Origin: an uncultured Bacteroidia bacterium | Lineage (GTDB): Bacteria > Bacteroidota > Bacteroidia > Bacteroidales > F082 | Length of the DNA stretch: 64,000 nt | Direction of reading: 5' to 3' | Assembly: GCA_913009755.1 (NCBI GenBank) | Contig: CAJVWU010000003.1 | Span: 1-64,000, forward strand | In this document: in pieces, positions 35,416-45,570 of the stretch | Numbering within the stretch: the first letter of the stretch is position 1 | Layout of the letters: each line of letters opens with the position of its first letter | Made by a program: the position numbers and the translations under genes | Notes under the pieces: model-generated | What the model was told of the DNA's origin: nothing | The model's input: the letters and a program-made list of their open reading frames with translations, nothing else | Databases searched by the model: none

Positions 35416-35446
35416 AAACTCTCCTCAATCCGGAGGGTTTTTTTTT
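35416..35446 (+). terminator. Rho-independent terminator after gldN
   Basis: AAACTCTCC pairs with GGAGGGTTT (one T-G wobble) around a 7-base loop and is followed by a T-run to 35,446. It ends the T9SS operon. Confidence 0.85.
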
Positions 35447-35548
35447 GATATGAATGTCCCCCGCCGGCTGACTGCCGAACTATCTTTGGCAGGCGGTGCG
35501 TGGGCAGGGGGCGGATTTCCCCCACTGACGGGTCAAGCTGTGAATGTC

Positions 35549-35606
35549 CCCCGCCGGCGGGGGATTAAGGGGGTGGAAAAAGACGATCATTTATTTGCTG
35601 ATTTTT
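35549..35606. repeat. 58-bp dispersed repeat, copy B (inverted)
   Basis: This matches the reverse complement of 17,375-17,432 (GGGGATTAAGGGGGTGG and ATCATTTATTTGCTGATTTT blocks). The preceding 100 bases hold GC-rich palindromic sequence (two CCCCCGCCGGC blocks) and no gene in the 334-bp gap. Confidence 0.7.
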
Positions 35607-35681
35607 ACACTAATATTTTTTTCCGCATTTCTTTACATTGGTTAGTTACATGGCCTGACACTTTTTGTTCGTCGAACTATC

Positions 35682-35715
35682 TTGTTTTCCCATGACAAAT
35701 TTCAGTTTAACTTTG
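35682..35715 (+). promoter_or_regulatory. Probable promoter of recG
   Basis: TAACTTTG at 35,708-35,715 matches the Bacteroidota -7 box TAnnTTTG. A TTG at 35,682-35,684 could serve as the -33 box, with a spacing of about 23 bp. The leader would be short (about 10 bases). Confidence 0.5.
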
Positions 35716-35728
35716 TAACGTAATCTGA

Positions 35729-37843
35729 ATGGAGATGCAGGATATTTTTGAAACCCCCATAACCTACCTAAAGGGCGTTGGCCCTAAAAAAGCCGAAGTG
35801 CTTAAAACGGAACTGGGAATAGAAGTTTTTAACGACCTCCTGCATTATTTTCCCTTTCGCTACATTGACAAAAGCCATATTTACAAGGTAAAAGATGTGA
35901 CCACCGACACGATTTATTTCCAGTTGAAAGGAAAAATAACTAACCTGATTCCCGTTGGCCAAAAAAGAATGAAATACATTACCGCTACATTCAGCGATGA
36001 CACAGGCCATATCGGACTGGTCTGGTTTAAAGGATTGCGATGGATTAAGAACCGTTTCTCCCCTGAAAAAGAATACCTGTTGTTTGGGAAACCCTCTGTT
36101 TTTAAAAACCATTACAATTTTGTCCACCCCGAAGTGGAAGATGTTGTTGAAGGTGAAGAAGACGAAGTTGCAGGACAAAGGCTTGAAGGGGTTTACAGCT
36201 CCACCGAAAAATTAAAAAACAACGGGCTGGGAACACGCGGAATCAGCAAACTGACCCGGAGGTTATTGAACAAGGTTGCAGATCATATTCAGGAAATCCT
36301 GCCCGGTTATCTTTTACAATCACAACAGCTAATTGGCAGAAAACAGGCATTGGTCAACATTCATTTTCCGGAAAACCCGAAAATGATAGAACAAGCCACC
36401 CGTCGGCTTAAATTTGACGAACTCTTTTTCCTTCAGTTGCAGCTCATCACCGGAAAGCAGGCTTTAAAAGAAAAAATTAAAGGGCATCTGTTTTCAAAAG
36501 TCGGAAAAAACCTGAACTCATTTTATAAAAAATACTTACCGTTTCAACTGACAAATGCCCAAAAAAGGGTCATTAAAGAAATCAGGATAGATTTGGGCTC
36601 AGGAAAACAGATGAACCGCCTGCTACAAGGGGATGTAGGCAGCGGCAAAACCGTTGTTGCACTGATGAGTGCCCTGATTGCCCTGGACAACGGTTTCCAG
36701 GCTTGCCTGATGGCACCCACCGAAATACTGGCAAACCAGCATTTCAACAGCATCAGCCGCCTTTTGGACGGCATGGACATTCAAATAGCCTTGCTGACCG
36801 GTTCCACCAAACAGGCAAAGCGAAAAATAATTCATGAAAACCTGCTCAGCGGAGAGCTTAACTTTTTGGTGGGCACCCATGCACTTATCGAAGAAACCGT
36901 TACTTTTAAAAACCTGGGGTTTGTGATCATTGATGAACAGCACCGTTTTGGCGTTGAACAAAGAGCCAGGCTGTGGAAGAAAAATGTCAACCCGCCCCAT
37001 GTACTGGTCATGACGGCCACGCCCATTCCGCGAACATTGGCAATGACTGTTTACGGCAACCTGGATGTCTCGGTAATTGACGAATTGCCGCCCGGAAGAA
37101 AACCGGTGAAGACCCTGTTGTTTTTCGAGTCGAAGAGGTTGAGGGTCATCGGTTTTATCCGTGAACAGATAAAAAAAGGGAGACAGATTTACATTGTTTA
37201 CCCTCTGATACAGGAATCGGAAAAAATGGACCTGAAGAACCTGATGCATGGCTTTGAATATATTCAAAGAGAGTTTCCACTGCCCGAATACCAGGTGAGC
37301 GTTTTGCACGGGAGAATGAAAACGGAAGACAAGGAATATGAGATGAAGCGCTTTGTGGAAGGCATCACACAAATCATGGTCTCCACTACCGTTATCGAAG
37401 TGGGTGTGGACGTTTCCAATGCCTCGGTTATGATCATCGAAAATGCGGAAAGGTTCGGTTTGTCGCAACTGCACCAGCTCAGGGGACGTGTAGGCCGTGG
37501 CGCCGAACAATCGTTTTGCATCCTGATGGCAGGCAACAAAATATCAAACGAAGGAAGAAAACGCCTGGAAACCATGGTGCGTACCAACGACGGTTTTGAA
37601 ATTGCCGAAGCCGACCTGCAACTGCGCGGACCAGGCGACATTGAAGGAACACGGCAATCGGGAATACTTGATTTTAAAATTGTAAACCTGGCACGCGACA
37701 ATGAACTGATCGTAAAAACAAGAAACCTGGCCGAAAAAATACTTGAAAGAGACCCGAAACTTCAACTCCCCGATAATCGGTTGCTCCTGACCCACCTCGA
37801 AAAACTGCGAAAGGAAAAACACCAATGGGGAAGAATATCGTAA
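35729..37843 (+). CDS. recG: ATP-dependent DNA helicase RecG
   Basis: RecG unwinds and reverses stalled replication forks. The 704-residue length is typical. N-terminal wedge and OB domain: ITYLKGVGPKKAEVL and YFPFRYIDKS. Helicase motifs: LLQGDVGSGKTVVALMSALI (motif I), DEQHRFGVEQR (motif II, DEQH), VMTATPIPRTLAMTVYG (motif III), STTVIEVGVDVSNASVM and LRGRVGRG (motifs V and VI). The wedge and TRG-type C-terminus (GIEGTRQSG-like GDIEGTRQSGILDF) are present. It begins a long plus-strand run that continues with pheT. Confidence 0.96.
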   Translation: MEMQDIFETPITYLKGVGPKKAEVLKTELGIEVFNDLLHYFPFRYIDKSHIYKVKDVTTDTIYFQLKGKITNLIPVGQKRMKYITATFSDDTGHIGLVWFKGLRWIKNRFSPEKEYLLFGKPSVFKNHYNFVHPEVEDVVEGEEDEVAGQRLEGVYSSTEKLKNNGLGTRGISKLTRRLLNKVADHIQEILPGYLLQSQQLIGRKQALVNIHFPENPKMIEQATRRLKFDELFFLQLQLITGKQALKEKIKGHLFSKVGKNLNSFYKKYLPFQLTNAQKRVIKEIRIDLGSGKQMNRLLQGDVGSGKTVVALMSALIALDNGFQACLMAPTEILANQHFNSISRLLDGMDIQIALLTGSTKQAKRKIIHENLLSGELNFLVGTHALIEETVTFKNLGFVIIDEQHRFGVEQRARLWKKNVNPPHVLVMTATPIPRTLAMTVYGNLDVSVIDELPPGRKPVKTLLFFESKRLRVIGFIREQIKKGRQIYIVYPLIQESEKMDLKNLMHGFEYIQREFPLPEYQVSVLHGRMKTEDKEYEMKRFVEGITQIMVSTTVIEVGVDVSNASVMIIENAERFGLSQLHQLRGRVGRGAEQSFCILMAGNKISNEGRKRLETMVRTNDGFEIAEADLQLRGPGDIEGTRQSGILDFKIVNLARDNELIVKTRNLAEKILERDPKLQLPDNRLLLTHLEKLRKEKHQWGRIS

Positions 37844-37873
37844 ATCAAAAATCCAAAACTCCTTACATTTCTT

Positions 37874-37881
37874 TACTTTTG
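37874..37881 (+). promoter_or_regulatory. Bacteroidota -7 box upstream of pheT
   Basis: TACTTTTG fits TAnnTTTG and lies 29 bp before the ATG. A -33 TTG is not clear. Confidence 0.45.
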
Positions 37882-37910
37882 CACTTCACAAATTTTTAAA
37901 TCGAATAACA

Positions 37911-40370
37911 ATGAAGTTGTCGTATAACTGGCTGAAACAATATGTTGACATTGACGTGGACCCCTTGGAACTTTCAGGCATTTTGACGGACATCGGCCTG
38001 GAAGTGGAAGGATTTGAAAAGTTTCAATCGGTAAAAGGAGGGCTCGAAGGCATCGTAATCGGAAAAGTAATTACCTGTGAAAAACATCCCAATGCCGACA
38101 AACTCAGTGTCACCACAGTGGATATCGGTGGAGGGATAATATTACCCATCGTTTGCGGGGCGTCCAATGTGGCTGCCGGACAAACGGTTACTGTTGCCAC
38201 CGTTGGCACCGTATTGTATTCGGAAGGCGAATCGTTTACCATCAAAAAAGTGAAAATAAGGGGTGAGGTTTCTGAAGGGATGATTTGTGCAGAAGATGAA
38301 TTGGGTCTGGGCACATCACACGACGGTATCATGGTGTTGCCCGGTGAACTTCAACCCGGTTCAAAGGCAAGCGATTATTTTAATATTGAAGAAGACTATG
38401 TTTACGAAATCGGCCTCACCCCCAACCGTGCTGATGCCGCATCGCACATTGGTTCGGCACGCGATGTTGCCGCCGGCCTGAACAGGCTTAAAAAAACCCG
38501 TAACTATAAGCTGCACCTTCCTTCGGTTGATGATTTTAAAACAGACAATCATTCGCTGGATATTGATGTTGTTGTAGAAGACACTGCAGCCTGCCCCCGA
38601 TATTCCGGGGTTACCATCTCCGGGGTAAAGGTGGCCGAATCTCCGGGTTGGCTGAAAAACCGCCTCAATGCCATCGGGTTGCGCCCCATCAACAACATTG
38701 TGGACATTACCAATTATATCCTTCACGAAACAGGTCAGCCGCTTCACCCGTTTGATGCCGACAAAATTAAAGGCAATAAAGTGATCGTTAAAAAGATGCC
38801 GAAAGGCACATCGTTCATTACGCTGGACGGGATAGAAAGGCAACTCGATGCTGACGACCTGATGATCTGCAACACGGAAGAAGGCATGTGCATCGGGGGA
38901 GTTTTTGGCGGTATGGATTCCGGGGTAACCGAAAACACCACCAATATTTTTCTGGAAAGTGCCTATTTCGATCCGGCCCATATCCGTAAAACTTCAAAAC
39001 GCCACGGATTGCAGACCGATGCTTCCTTTCGTTTTGAACGGGGTGCCAACCCGGCCGTTACCATATATGCCCTGAAACGTGCAGCCATACTGTTTAAAGA
39101 AATTGCCGGCGGAAAAATATCTTCTGTCATCAAAGATGTTTATCCTGAAAAAATTGAAAAATGGACAATTGACATCACCTATAAAAATGTTGACCGGCTG
39201 ATTGGCAAAACCATCGAAAGGAAAATTATAAAAGAAATATTGACCGACCTTGAAATGGAAGTGGTGGAAGAAACCGGAGAAGGCCTTAAATTGCTTATTC
39301 CCACTTTTAAAGTTGACGTAAAACGGGAAGCTGATGTCATTGAAGAAATCCTCAGGGTTTATGGTTATAACAATGTGGAATTTGAAGATAAAATTGATGC
39401 TTCGGTAAGCTACCGCAAAAAGCCTGACCCCGAAAAAGTGCAGAATCTGGTTTCCGATCAGTTGACGGCACAGGGATTTGTAGAGATAATAAACAACTCA
39501 CTTACGCAGTCGGAATATTACATCAACAATCCGGATTTTAATGAGGACAAAAGTGTAACACTGCTCAATCCTTTAAGCAAAGACCTTGATGTTATGCGGC
39601 AGTCATTGTTATTTGGCGGGCTTGAAGTGGTAAGTTACAACATCAACCATAAAATAGCCGATCAGAAACTTTACGAATTCGGGAAAATATATAACCGGGA
39701 AATATCAAAAGCCAAAATTGGCGGGCTGGAAAAATACCACGAAGAAAAACATTTGTCCCTTTTTACCACCGGTAACCTATGGCCGGAAAACTGGAATAAT
39801 GACACCCGGAAAGTTGATTTTTATTATCTGAAAGGAATTGTTGAAGGGATTTTCAGCAAAATGGGGATAAACCGTTCCGGATTGGATGTTCGTGAAATCA
39901 GCTCAAATAATTACAGCTATGGCCTTGAATTTCTGAAAGGGGGCACAACAATTGCGACAGTTACCGGTTTAAGTAAGAAACTGTTGCAGGTATTCGACAT
40001 CGGCCATGAAGTGATGATGGCCGACCTGAACTGGGAGAAAGTCATTGCGTTGCATGCAGAAAACGAAACGGTTTATCATCCGGTATCCAAATACCCTTCG
40101 GTCCGTCGCGACCTGGCTTTACTGGTTAATAGATCATTGCACTTTGCCGAAATGGAAAAACTGGCTTTTGAAACCGAACGGAAAATATTGAAGAAAGTTG
40201 GTATTTTTGATGTTTACGAAGGTGAAAAAATACCGGGAGGAAAAAAGTCGTATGCCTTGTCTTTCATTTTACAGGATGAAGCAAAAACACTTACTGATAA
40301 AGTCATTGATAAGACCATGAAACGGTTCCGGAAGGCTTTTGAGCAAAAGTTTAAAGCAGAATTACGTTAA
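37911..40370 (+). CDS. pheT: Phenylalanine--tRNA ligase beta subunit
   Basis: PheT forms the (alpha-beta)2 enzyme that charges tRNA-Phe. At 819 residues it has the full bacterial layout: an N-terminal tRNA-binding OB domain (GIVIGKVITCEKHPNADKL near residue 48), the B3/B4 editing domain (RPINNIVDITNYI, GMCIGGVFGGMDSGV), the B5 domain (DVKREADVIEEILRVYGYNN) and a C-terminal FDX-ACB domain (YPSVRRDLALLVN). The alpha subunit gene is not in this window, as is common when pheS and pheT are unlinked. Confidence 0.96.
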   Translation: MKLSYNWLKQYVDIDVDPLELSGILTDIGLEVEGFEKFQSVKGGLEGIVIGKVITCEKHPNADKLSVTTVDIGGGIILPIVCGASNVAAGQTVTVATVGTVLYSEGESFTIKKVKIRGEVSEGMICAEDELGLGTSHDGIMVLPGELQPGSKASDYFNIEEDYVYEIGLTPNRADAASHIGSARDVAAGLNRLKKTRNYKLHLPSVDDFKTDNHSLDIDVVVEDTAACPRYSGVTISGVKVAESPGWLKNRLNAIGLRPINNIVDITNYILHETGQPLHPFDADKIKGNKVIVKKMPKGTSFITLDGIERQLDADDLMICNTEEGMCIGGVFGGMDSGVTENTTNIFLESAYFDPAHIRKTSKRHGLQTDASFRFERGANPAVTIYALKRAAILFKEIAGGKISSVIKDVYPEKIEKWTIDITYKNVDRLIGKTIERKIIKEILTDLEMEVVEETGEGLKLLIPTFKVDVKREADVIEEILRVYGYNNVEFEDKIDASVSYRKKPDPEKVQNLVSDQLTAQGFVEIINNSLTQSEYYINNPDFNEDKSVTLLNPLSKDLDVMRQSLLFGGLEVVSYNINHKIADQKLYEFGKIYNREISKAKIGGLEKYHEEKHLSLFTTGNLWPENWNNDTRKVDFYYLKGIVEGIFSKMGINRSGLDVREISSNNYSYGLEFLKGGTTIATVTGLSKKLLQVFDIGHEVMMADLNWEKVIALHAENETVYHPVSKYPSVRRDLALLVNRSLHFAEMEKLAFETERKILKKVGIFDVYEGEKIPGGKKSYALSFILQDEAKTLTDKVIDKTMKRFRKAFEQKFKAELR

Positions 40371-40426
40371 TTTTCAGGTTTCTTGCGTGATATTTATTAA
40401 TTTTAAATCGTATTTAATCGAAGTTC

Positions 40427-41647
40427 ATGGAATATCAATCAATAAAACAACGATTTGGGATCATTGGGAATTCAACTTTGTTGCACCGGGCCATTGAAGT
40501 GGCTGTTCAGGTAGCTCCCACCGACCTCACGGTGCTCATCACGGGCGAAAGCGGTGTGGGGAAAGAAGTCTTCCCGAAAATCATCCACCAGATGAGTACG
40601 CGGAAACATGGCAACTATATTGCCGTTAACTGTGGGGCAATTCCGGAAGGAACCATTGATTCGGAACTTTTCGGACATGAAAAAGGTTCGTTCACCGGAG
40701 CCCATGAAGCACGGAAAGGTTATTTCGAAGTCGCCGACGGGGGAACCATTTTTCTGGATGAAGTGGCTGAGCTGCCTCTCTCTACACAGGTCAGGCTTTT
40801 GAGGGTGCTCGAGTCGGGAGAATTCATGAAAGTGGGCTCTTCGAAGGTGATCAAAACAAATGTCCGCATGGTAGCGGCCAGCAATGTGAATGTCCCTGCT
40901 GCCATTGAAAAAGGCAGTTTCAGGCAGGATTTGTTTTATCGTTTAAATACAGTCCCCATATTCATCCCGCCACTTCGCAACCGGAAAGAGGATATTCATC
41001 TGCTGTTCAGGAAATTTGCCGCCGATTTTGCGGAGAAATACCGTATGCCGCCCGTCCGCCTTTCACCGGAAGCAATCAATATTTTACAAAACTATTACTG
41101 GCCCGGAAACATCAGGCAACTGAAAAATGTTACCGAACAAATTTCCATTATTGAAAAAAATAAAGACATTGGCGCCCCGGTACTAAAACAATACCTGCCG
41201 GGGAACGAAGTCCCCGGACTTCCCGTCCTGTATAAAAAGAAAGAAGAACAACATATCTCCGAACGCGAACTGCTTTACAAGGTGCTGTTTGATATGAAGA
41301 AGGACATGACGGAATTGAAAAAAGTTGTTGCCTCCCTCATCAAACATGGTGAACACGAAGCAACACCCGAACAAACAAAAGCCCTTCTTGTAAAAGATTA
41401 TTCGGAAAACATCCTGGAAGAAGAACCGGGATACCCTGAAATTAAAATTACCCACCCGCAACATGATCTGGATGAATTTCATCCCACTGAAGTGGTGGAA
41501 GAATCGCTATCGCTTCAGCAAAAAGAAAATGAACTCATCAAAAAAGCACTGGAAAAACATCACGGAAAAAGAAAAAGTGCTGCTAAAGAGTTAGGTATTT
41601 CCGAACGTACATTATACAGAAAAATAAAGGAATATAACATAAAGTGA
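40427..41647 (+). CDS. Sigma-54-dependent transcriptional activator without sensor domain
   Basis: The 406-residue protein starts directly with the AAA+ domain. Walker A is GESGVGKE at residues 40-47, the sigma-54-contact loop GSFTGA at 87-92, and Walker B GGTIFLDE at 105-112, with an ATPase core to about 245. The middle 270-350 region is charged and helical. The C-terminus is a Fis-type HTH (KRKSAAKELGISERTLYRKI). It has no receiver, PAS or GAF domain, so its control is unlikely to be by phosphorylation of its own N-terminus. It is conserved next to lptE and secG in many Bacteroidota, and the stop codon overlaps the lptE start, indicating coupling. Confidence 0.9.
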   Translation: MEYQSIKQRFGIIGNSTLLHRAIEVAVQVAPTDLTVLITGESGVGKEVFPKIIHQMSTRKHGNYIAVNCGAIPEGTIDSELFGHEKGSFTGAHEARKGYFEVADGGTIFLDEVAELPLSTQVRLLRVLESGEFMKVGSSKVIKTNVRMVAASNVNVPAAIEKGSFRQDLFYRLNTVPIFIPPLRNRKEDIHLLFRKFAADFAEKYRMPPVRLSPEAINILQNYYWPGNIRQLKNVTEQISIIEKNKDIGAPVLKQYLPGNEVPGLPVLYKKKEEQHISERELLYKVLFDMKKDMTELKKVVASLIKHGEHEATPEQTKALLVKDYSENILEEEPGYPEIKITHPQHDLDEFHPTEVVEESLSLQQKENELIKKALEKHHGKRKSAAKELGISERTLYRKIKEYNIK

Positions 41648-42177
41648 GTAAGACAGTTTGTCATCGGTTAAAACCCACGGGTATTTTATCGGCAATGGTC
41701 ATTTTATTGATCTTTTTTGCCGAGGGCTGCGGCGTTTATTCATTCACGGGAGCTTCGGTCCCCCCGCAGGCAAAAACCGTATCGGTTGCTTATTTTCCAA
41801 ATAAAGCCCCGTTGGTTGCCCCCCTTTTAAGCCCTGTATTCACGGATGCGCTGAGGGATAAATTTACAAGGGAAGCCAATCTGAATATGGTTGAAAAAAA
41901 CGGTGATCTGGCCATTTACGGTGAAATAATAGGTTATAAAACCACCCCGGTAGCCATACAGGGTAACCAAACCGCTGCACTCAACCGGTTGACAATTACC
42001 GTTAATGTGCGGTTTGTCAATAAATATGAACCCGACAAAAACTTTGAACAAAAGTTTACGGAATTCTTTAAATATCCTTCAGATGCCGACCTGAACAGCA
42101 TCAGTGGCAGTTTGATCGAAACAATTACGGCATTGCTGGTAACCGATATTTTTAACAAAGCTGTGGTGAACTGGTAA
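41644..42177 (+). CDS. lptE: LPS assembly lipoprotein LptE
   Basis: LptE is the plug lipoprotein of the LptD outer-membrane LPS translocon. The 177-residue product starts with GTG inside the stop codon of the sigma-54 activator gene. It has a signal peptide with lipobox FAEGCGVY, then the LptE-like segment YSFTGASVPPQAKTVSVAYF and LNRLTITVNVRF with FEQKFTEFFKYP, which are the Bacteroidota LptE hallmarks. The rest of the Lpt machinery is not in this window. It is part of the conserved activator-lptE-secG run. Confidence 0.85.
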   Translation: MSKTVCHRLKPTGILSAMVILLIFFAEGCGVYSFTGASVPPQAKTVSVAYFPNKAPLVAPLLSPVFTDALRDKFTREANLNMVEKNGDLAIYGEIIGYKTTPVAIQGNQTAALNRLTITVNVRFVNKYEPDKNFEQKFTEFFKYPSDADLNSISGSLIETITALLVTDIFNKAVVNW

Positions 42178-42191
42178 ATCAAGGTTTCAAA

Positions 42192-42956
42192 ATGAATAAA
42201 GAAACTTTTTTAAAATACGTCAAAGACCCAAATCTGTTAAACAGCAGTACGTTACCTGAAACGGACGTGCTTGTTACCGAATTCCCGTATTGCCAGACTG
42301 CACGTATTCTGCTCACCTTAAACTTGTTTAAAGAAAAACATGTTTTGTATGACAAGCAGTTGAAGTTAACTGCCGTACAGGCAGGTAACCGGCGCATACT
42401 TAAAAAACATATTGATAAACTGGGCCTAAAGCCAAAGCCGGTTGTTTTGCCGGATGAAGAACCAAAACCTTTTTCAGAAGTCCATCCATTAGCCGAAGTT
42501 ACACCCCCTGAACCAGAACAGAAACCGGGACAATCTCAACAACCGTTTGAAGAGACCGATACGCTTACCCGGATGAAACAAATCATTAAACAGCGAATCG
42601 AATATCTTGAAAAAGAAAAAAAATCAAGGCCACAACAACTTCCCGTTCCGGAAGAAACAATAGAAATTGAAGATCAGGCTTTACGTCAGCCGGATGAACT
42701 GATTGATGAATTTATCAGGAACGAACCCCGCATTTCACGGCCAAAAACAACATTTTTCAACCCGGCAGAAGCAGCCAAAGAAAGCGTGGTTGATGATGAA
42801 AATATTGTGAGCGAAACACTTGCGAAAATATATTTCGATCAGAAACGGTTTGCAAAAGCAATCAATATTTATAAAAAATTAAGTTTGAAATTTCCGGAAA
42901 AAAGTAGTTACTTTGCACCCCTCATTCGAAAAGCAGAGGAAGAACTTAAAAATTAG
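42192..42956 (+). CDS. Conserved protein with C-terminal TPR, linked to lptE and secG
   Basis: The 254-residue product lies between lptE and secG, 14 bp and 4 bp from its neighbours. The N-terminal 75 residues (KYVKDPNLLNSSTLPETDVL, EFPYCQTARILLTLNLF) form a compact domain seen at this locus in other Bacteroidota. A proline-rich charged linker spans residues about 80-200. The last 50 residues (AKIYFDQKRFAKAINIYKKL) form one TPR hairpin. There is no signal peptide or membrane helix, so it should be cytoplasmic or inner-membrane associated. Its function is unknown; position hints at envelope or secretion control. Confidence 0.75.
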   Translation: MNKETFLKYVKDPNLLNSSTLPETDVLVTEFPYCQTARILLTLNLFKEKHVLYDKQLKLTAVQAGNRRILKKHIDKLGLKPKPVVLPDEEPKPFSEVHPLAEVTPPEPEQKPGQSQQPFEETDTLTRMKQIIKQRIEYLEKEKKSRPQQLPVPEETIEIEDQALRQPDELIDEFIRNEPRISRPKTTFFNPAEAAKESVVDDENIVSETLAKIYFDQKRFAKAINIYKKLSLKFPEKSSYFAPLIRKAEEELKN

Positions 42957-42960
42957 GATC

Positions 42961-43323
42961 ATGTATCTTTTTGTTTCCATATTAATTTTAATCGTATGTG
43001 TGCTGCTCGGGCTTATTGTTTTGGTCCAAAACCCTAAAGGAGGCGGCCTGGCAGCTAATTTTACAGGTGCAGGATCACAGTTCATGGGGGTCAGGCAAAC
43101 TGCCGATTTCCTTGAAAAAGCCACCTGGACCCTCTCCGTTGCCTTGTTGGTTCTGGCCCTTACGGCAACGATGGTAATCCCCCGCGGTTCAGTTGATACT
43201 TCCCAACAGGATACCGAATTGAAAAAGCAAATTGAAGATTTTACAAAAAACGCCCCGGCACCGGTTGATTTTCAAACCCCGCCCGGTAAAAAAGAGGCAC
43301 AACAGCAGGGTGGCAATAAATAG
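42961..43323 (+). CDS. secG: Preprotein translocase subunit SecG
   Basis: SecG is a small subunit of the SecYEG channel. The 120-residue protein has two membrane helices, residues about 3-21 (FVSILILIVCVLLGLIVLV) and 52-74 (WTLSVALLVLALTATMVI), with the conserved loop QNPKGGGLAANFTGAG between them, and a long hydrophilic tail rich in Pro and Gln. I take the ATG at 42,961 as the start because the upstream frame overlaps the previous gene and is unlike SecG. A terminator follows at 43,346-43,386. Confidence 0.92.
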   Translation: MYLFVSILILIVCVLLGLIVLVQNPKGGGLAANFTGAGSQFMGVRQTADFLEKATWTLSVALLVLALTATMVIPRGSVDTSQQDTELKKQIEDFTKNAPAPVDFQTPPGKKEAQQQGGNK

Positions 43324-43345
43324 ATGAAGTCTTTTAAAAAGAAAT

Positions 43346-43386
43346 AAAAAATGTCAGAATGTCATAACGTTCTGACATTTTTTTTT
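43346..43386 (+). terminator. Rho-independent terminator after secG
   Basis: AATGTCAGAA and TTCTGACATT form a 10-bp stem, extended by A/T pairs, and a T-run follows. It separates the secG operon from groESL. Confidence 0.85.
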
Positions 43387-43456
43387 ATTCCACCATTTGG
43401 CACAAAATGTGAAAAGCCACAATAATCAAATAAAATAACCAAATAAAATATTCAAA

Positions 43457-43729
43457 ATGATAAATATCAAACCACTTGGCGAAAGGGTTGTTGTTGAACC
43501 CGCCCCCGCAGAAGATAAAACCGCAGGAGGAATAATTATTCCCGATACGGCTAAAGAAAAACCGCAGCAGGGAACCGTTGTGGCCGTGCCCGCTGAAAAC
43601 AAAGAAAACCCTGTTACCGTTAAAGTCGGTGACAAGGTGTTGTACGGAAAATATTCAGGAACAGAAATCACAATTGATGGCAACGATTATCTGATTATGA
43701 ACGAATCGGATATCCTGGCTGTTATTTAA
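43457..43729 (+). CDS. groES: Co-chaperonin GroES
   Basis: The 90-residue protein is the 10-kDa lid of the GroEL chamber. Family motifs: [19 protein letters not shown] at the start, [20 protein letters not shown] as the mobile loop region, and [13 protein letters not shown] before the final strand. The gene is 43 bp upstream of groEL on the same strand. No CIRCE repeat is visible upstream, so HrcA control is not supported. Confidence 0.96.
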   Translation: MINIKPLGERVVVEPAPAEDKTAGGIIIPDTAKEKPQQGTVVAVPAENKENPVTVKVGDKVLYGKYSGTEITIDGNDYLIMNESDILAVI

Positions 43730-43736
43730 ATTGTAA

Positions 43737-45413
<1,677 letters not shown>

Positions 45414-45442
45414 AACAAGTGATTTATCATTATCATAAAGAG

Positions 45443-45475
45443 CCCGTTTCAAAAAAATGAAACGGGTTTTTTTTT
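45443..45475 (+). terminator. Rho-independent terminator after groEL
   Basis: CCCGTTTCA pairs with TGAAACGGG around a 6-base A loop, then nine T bases. It ends the groESL operon. Confidence 0.9.
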
Positions 45476-45538
45476 ACCAACCACCAAAGTCAATGATTCA
45501 TTATTTTGATGCATTTTTATCATAAGAGTAATTTCTAT

Positions 45539-45546
45539 TAACTTTG
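45539..45546 (+). promoter_or_regulatory. Bacteroidota -7 box upstream of the DUF4468-like gene
   Basis: TAACTTTG matches TAnnTTTG and lies 24 bp before the chosen ATG at 45,571. A matching -33 TTG at the right distance was not seen. Confidence 0.45.
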
Positions 45547-45570
45547 CTCTTGAGAACAAAAGTTTCAACC

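Noticed and set aside
35177-35695. 172-codon frame from gldN into the following spacer
   Set aside because: Begins as an alternative frame of gldN and continues through repeats and the terminator.
36623-37510. Long open frame opposite recG
   Set aside because: It is antisense to the helicase core motifs, with no start context or homology of its own.
38361-38981. Open frame opposite pheT
   Set aside because: Shadow of a conserved gene; composition is that of a reversed coding strand.
43390-43456. Possible CIRCE operator for HrcA before groES
   Set aside because: No TTAGCACTC-N9-GAGTGCTAA repeat is present in this gap.
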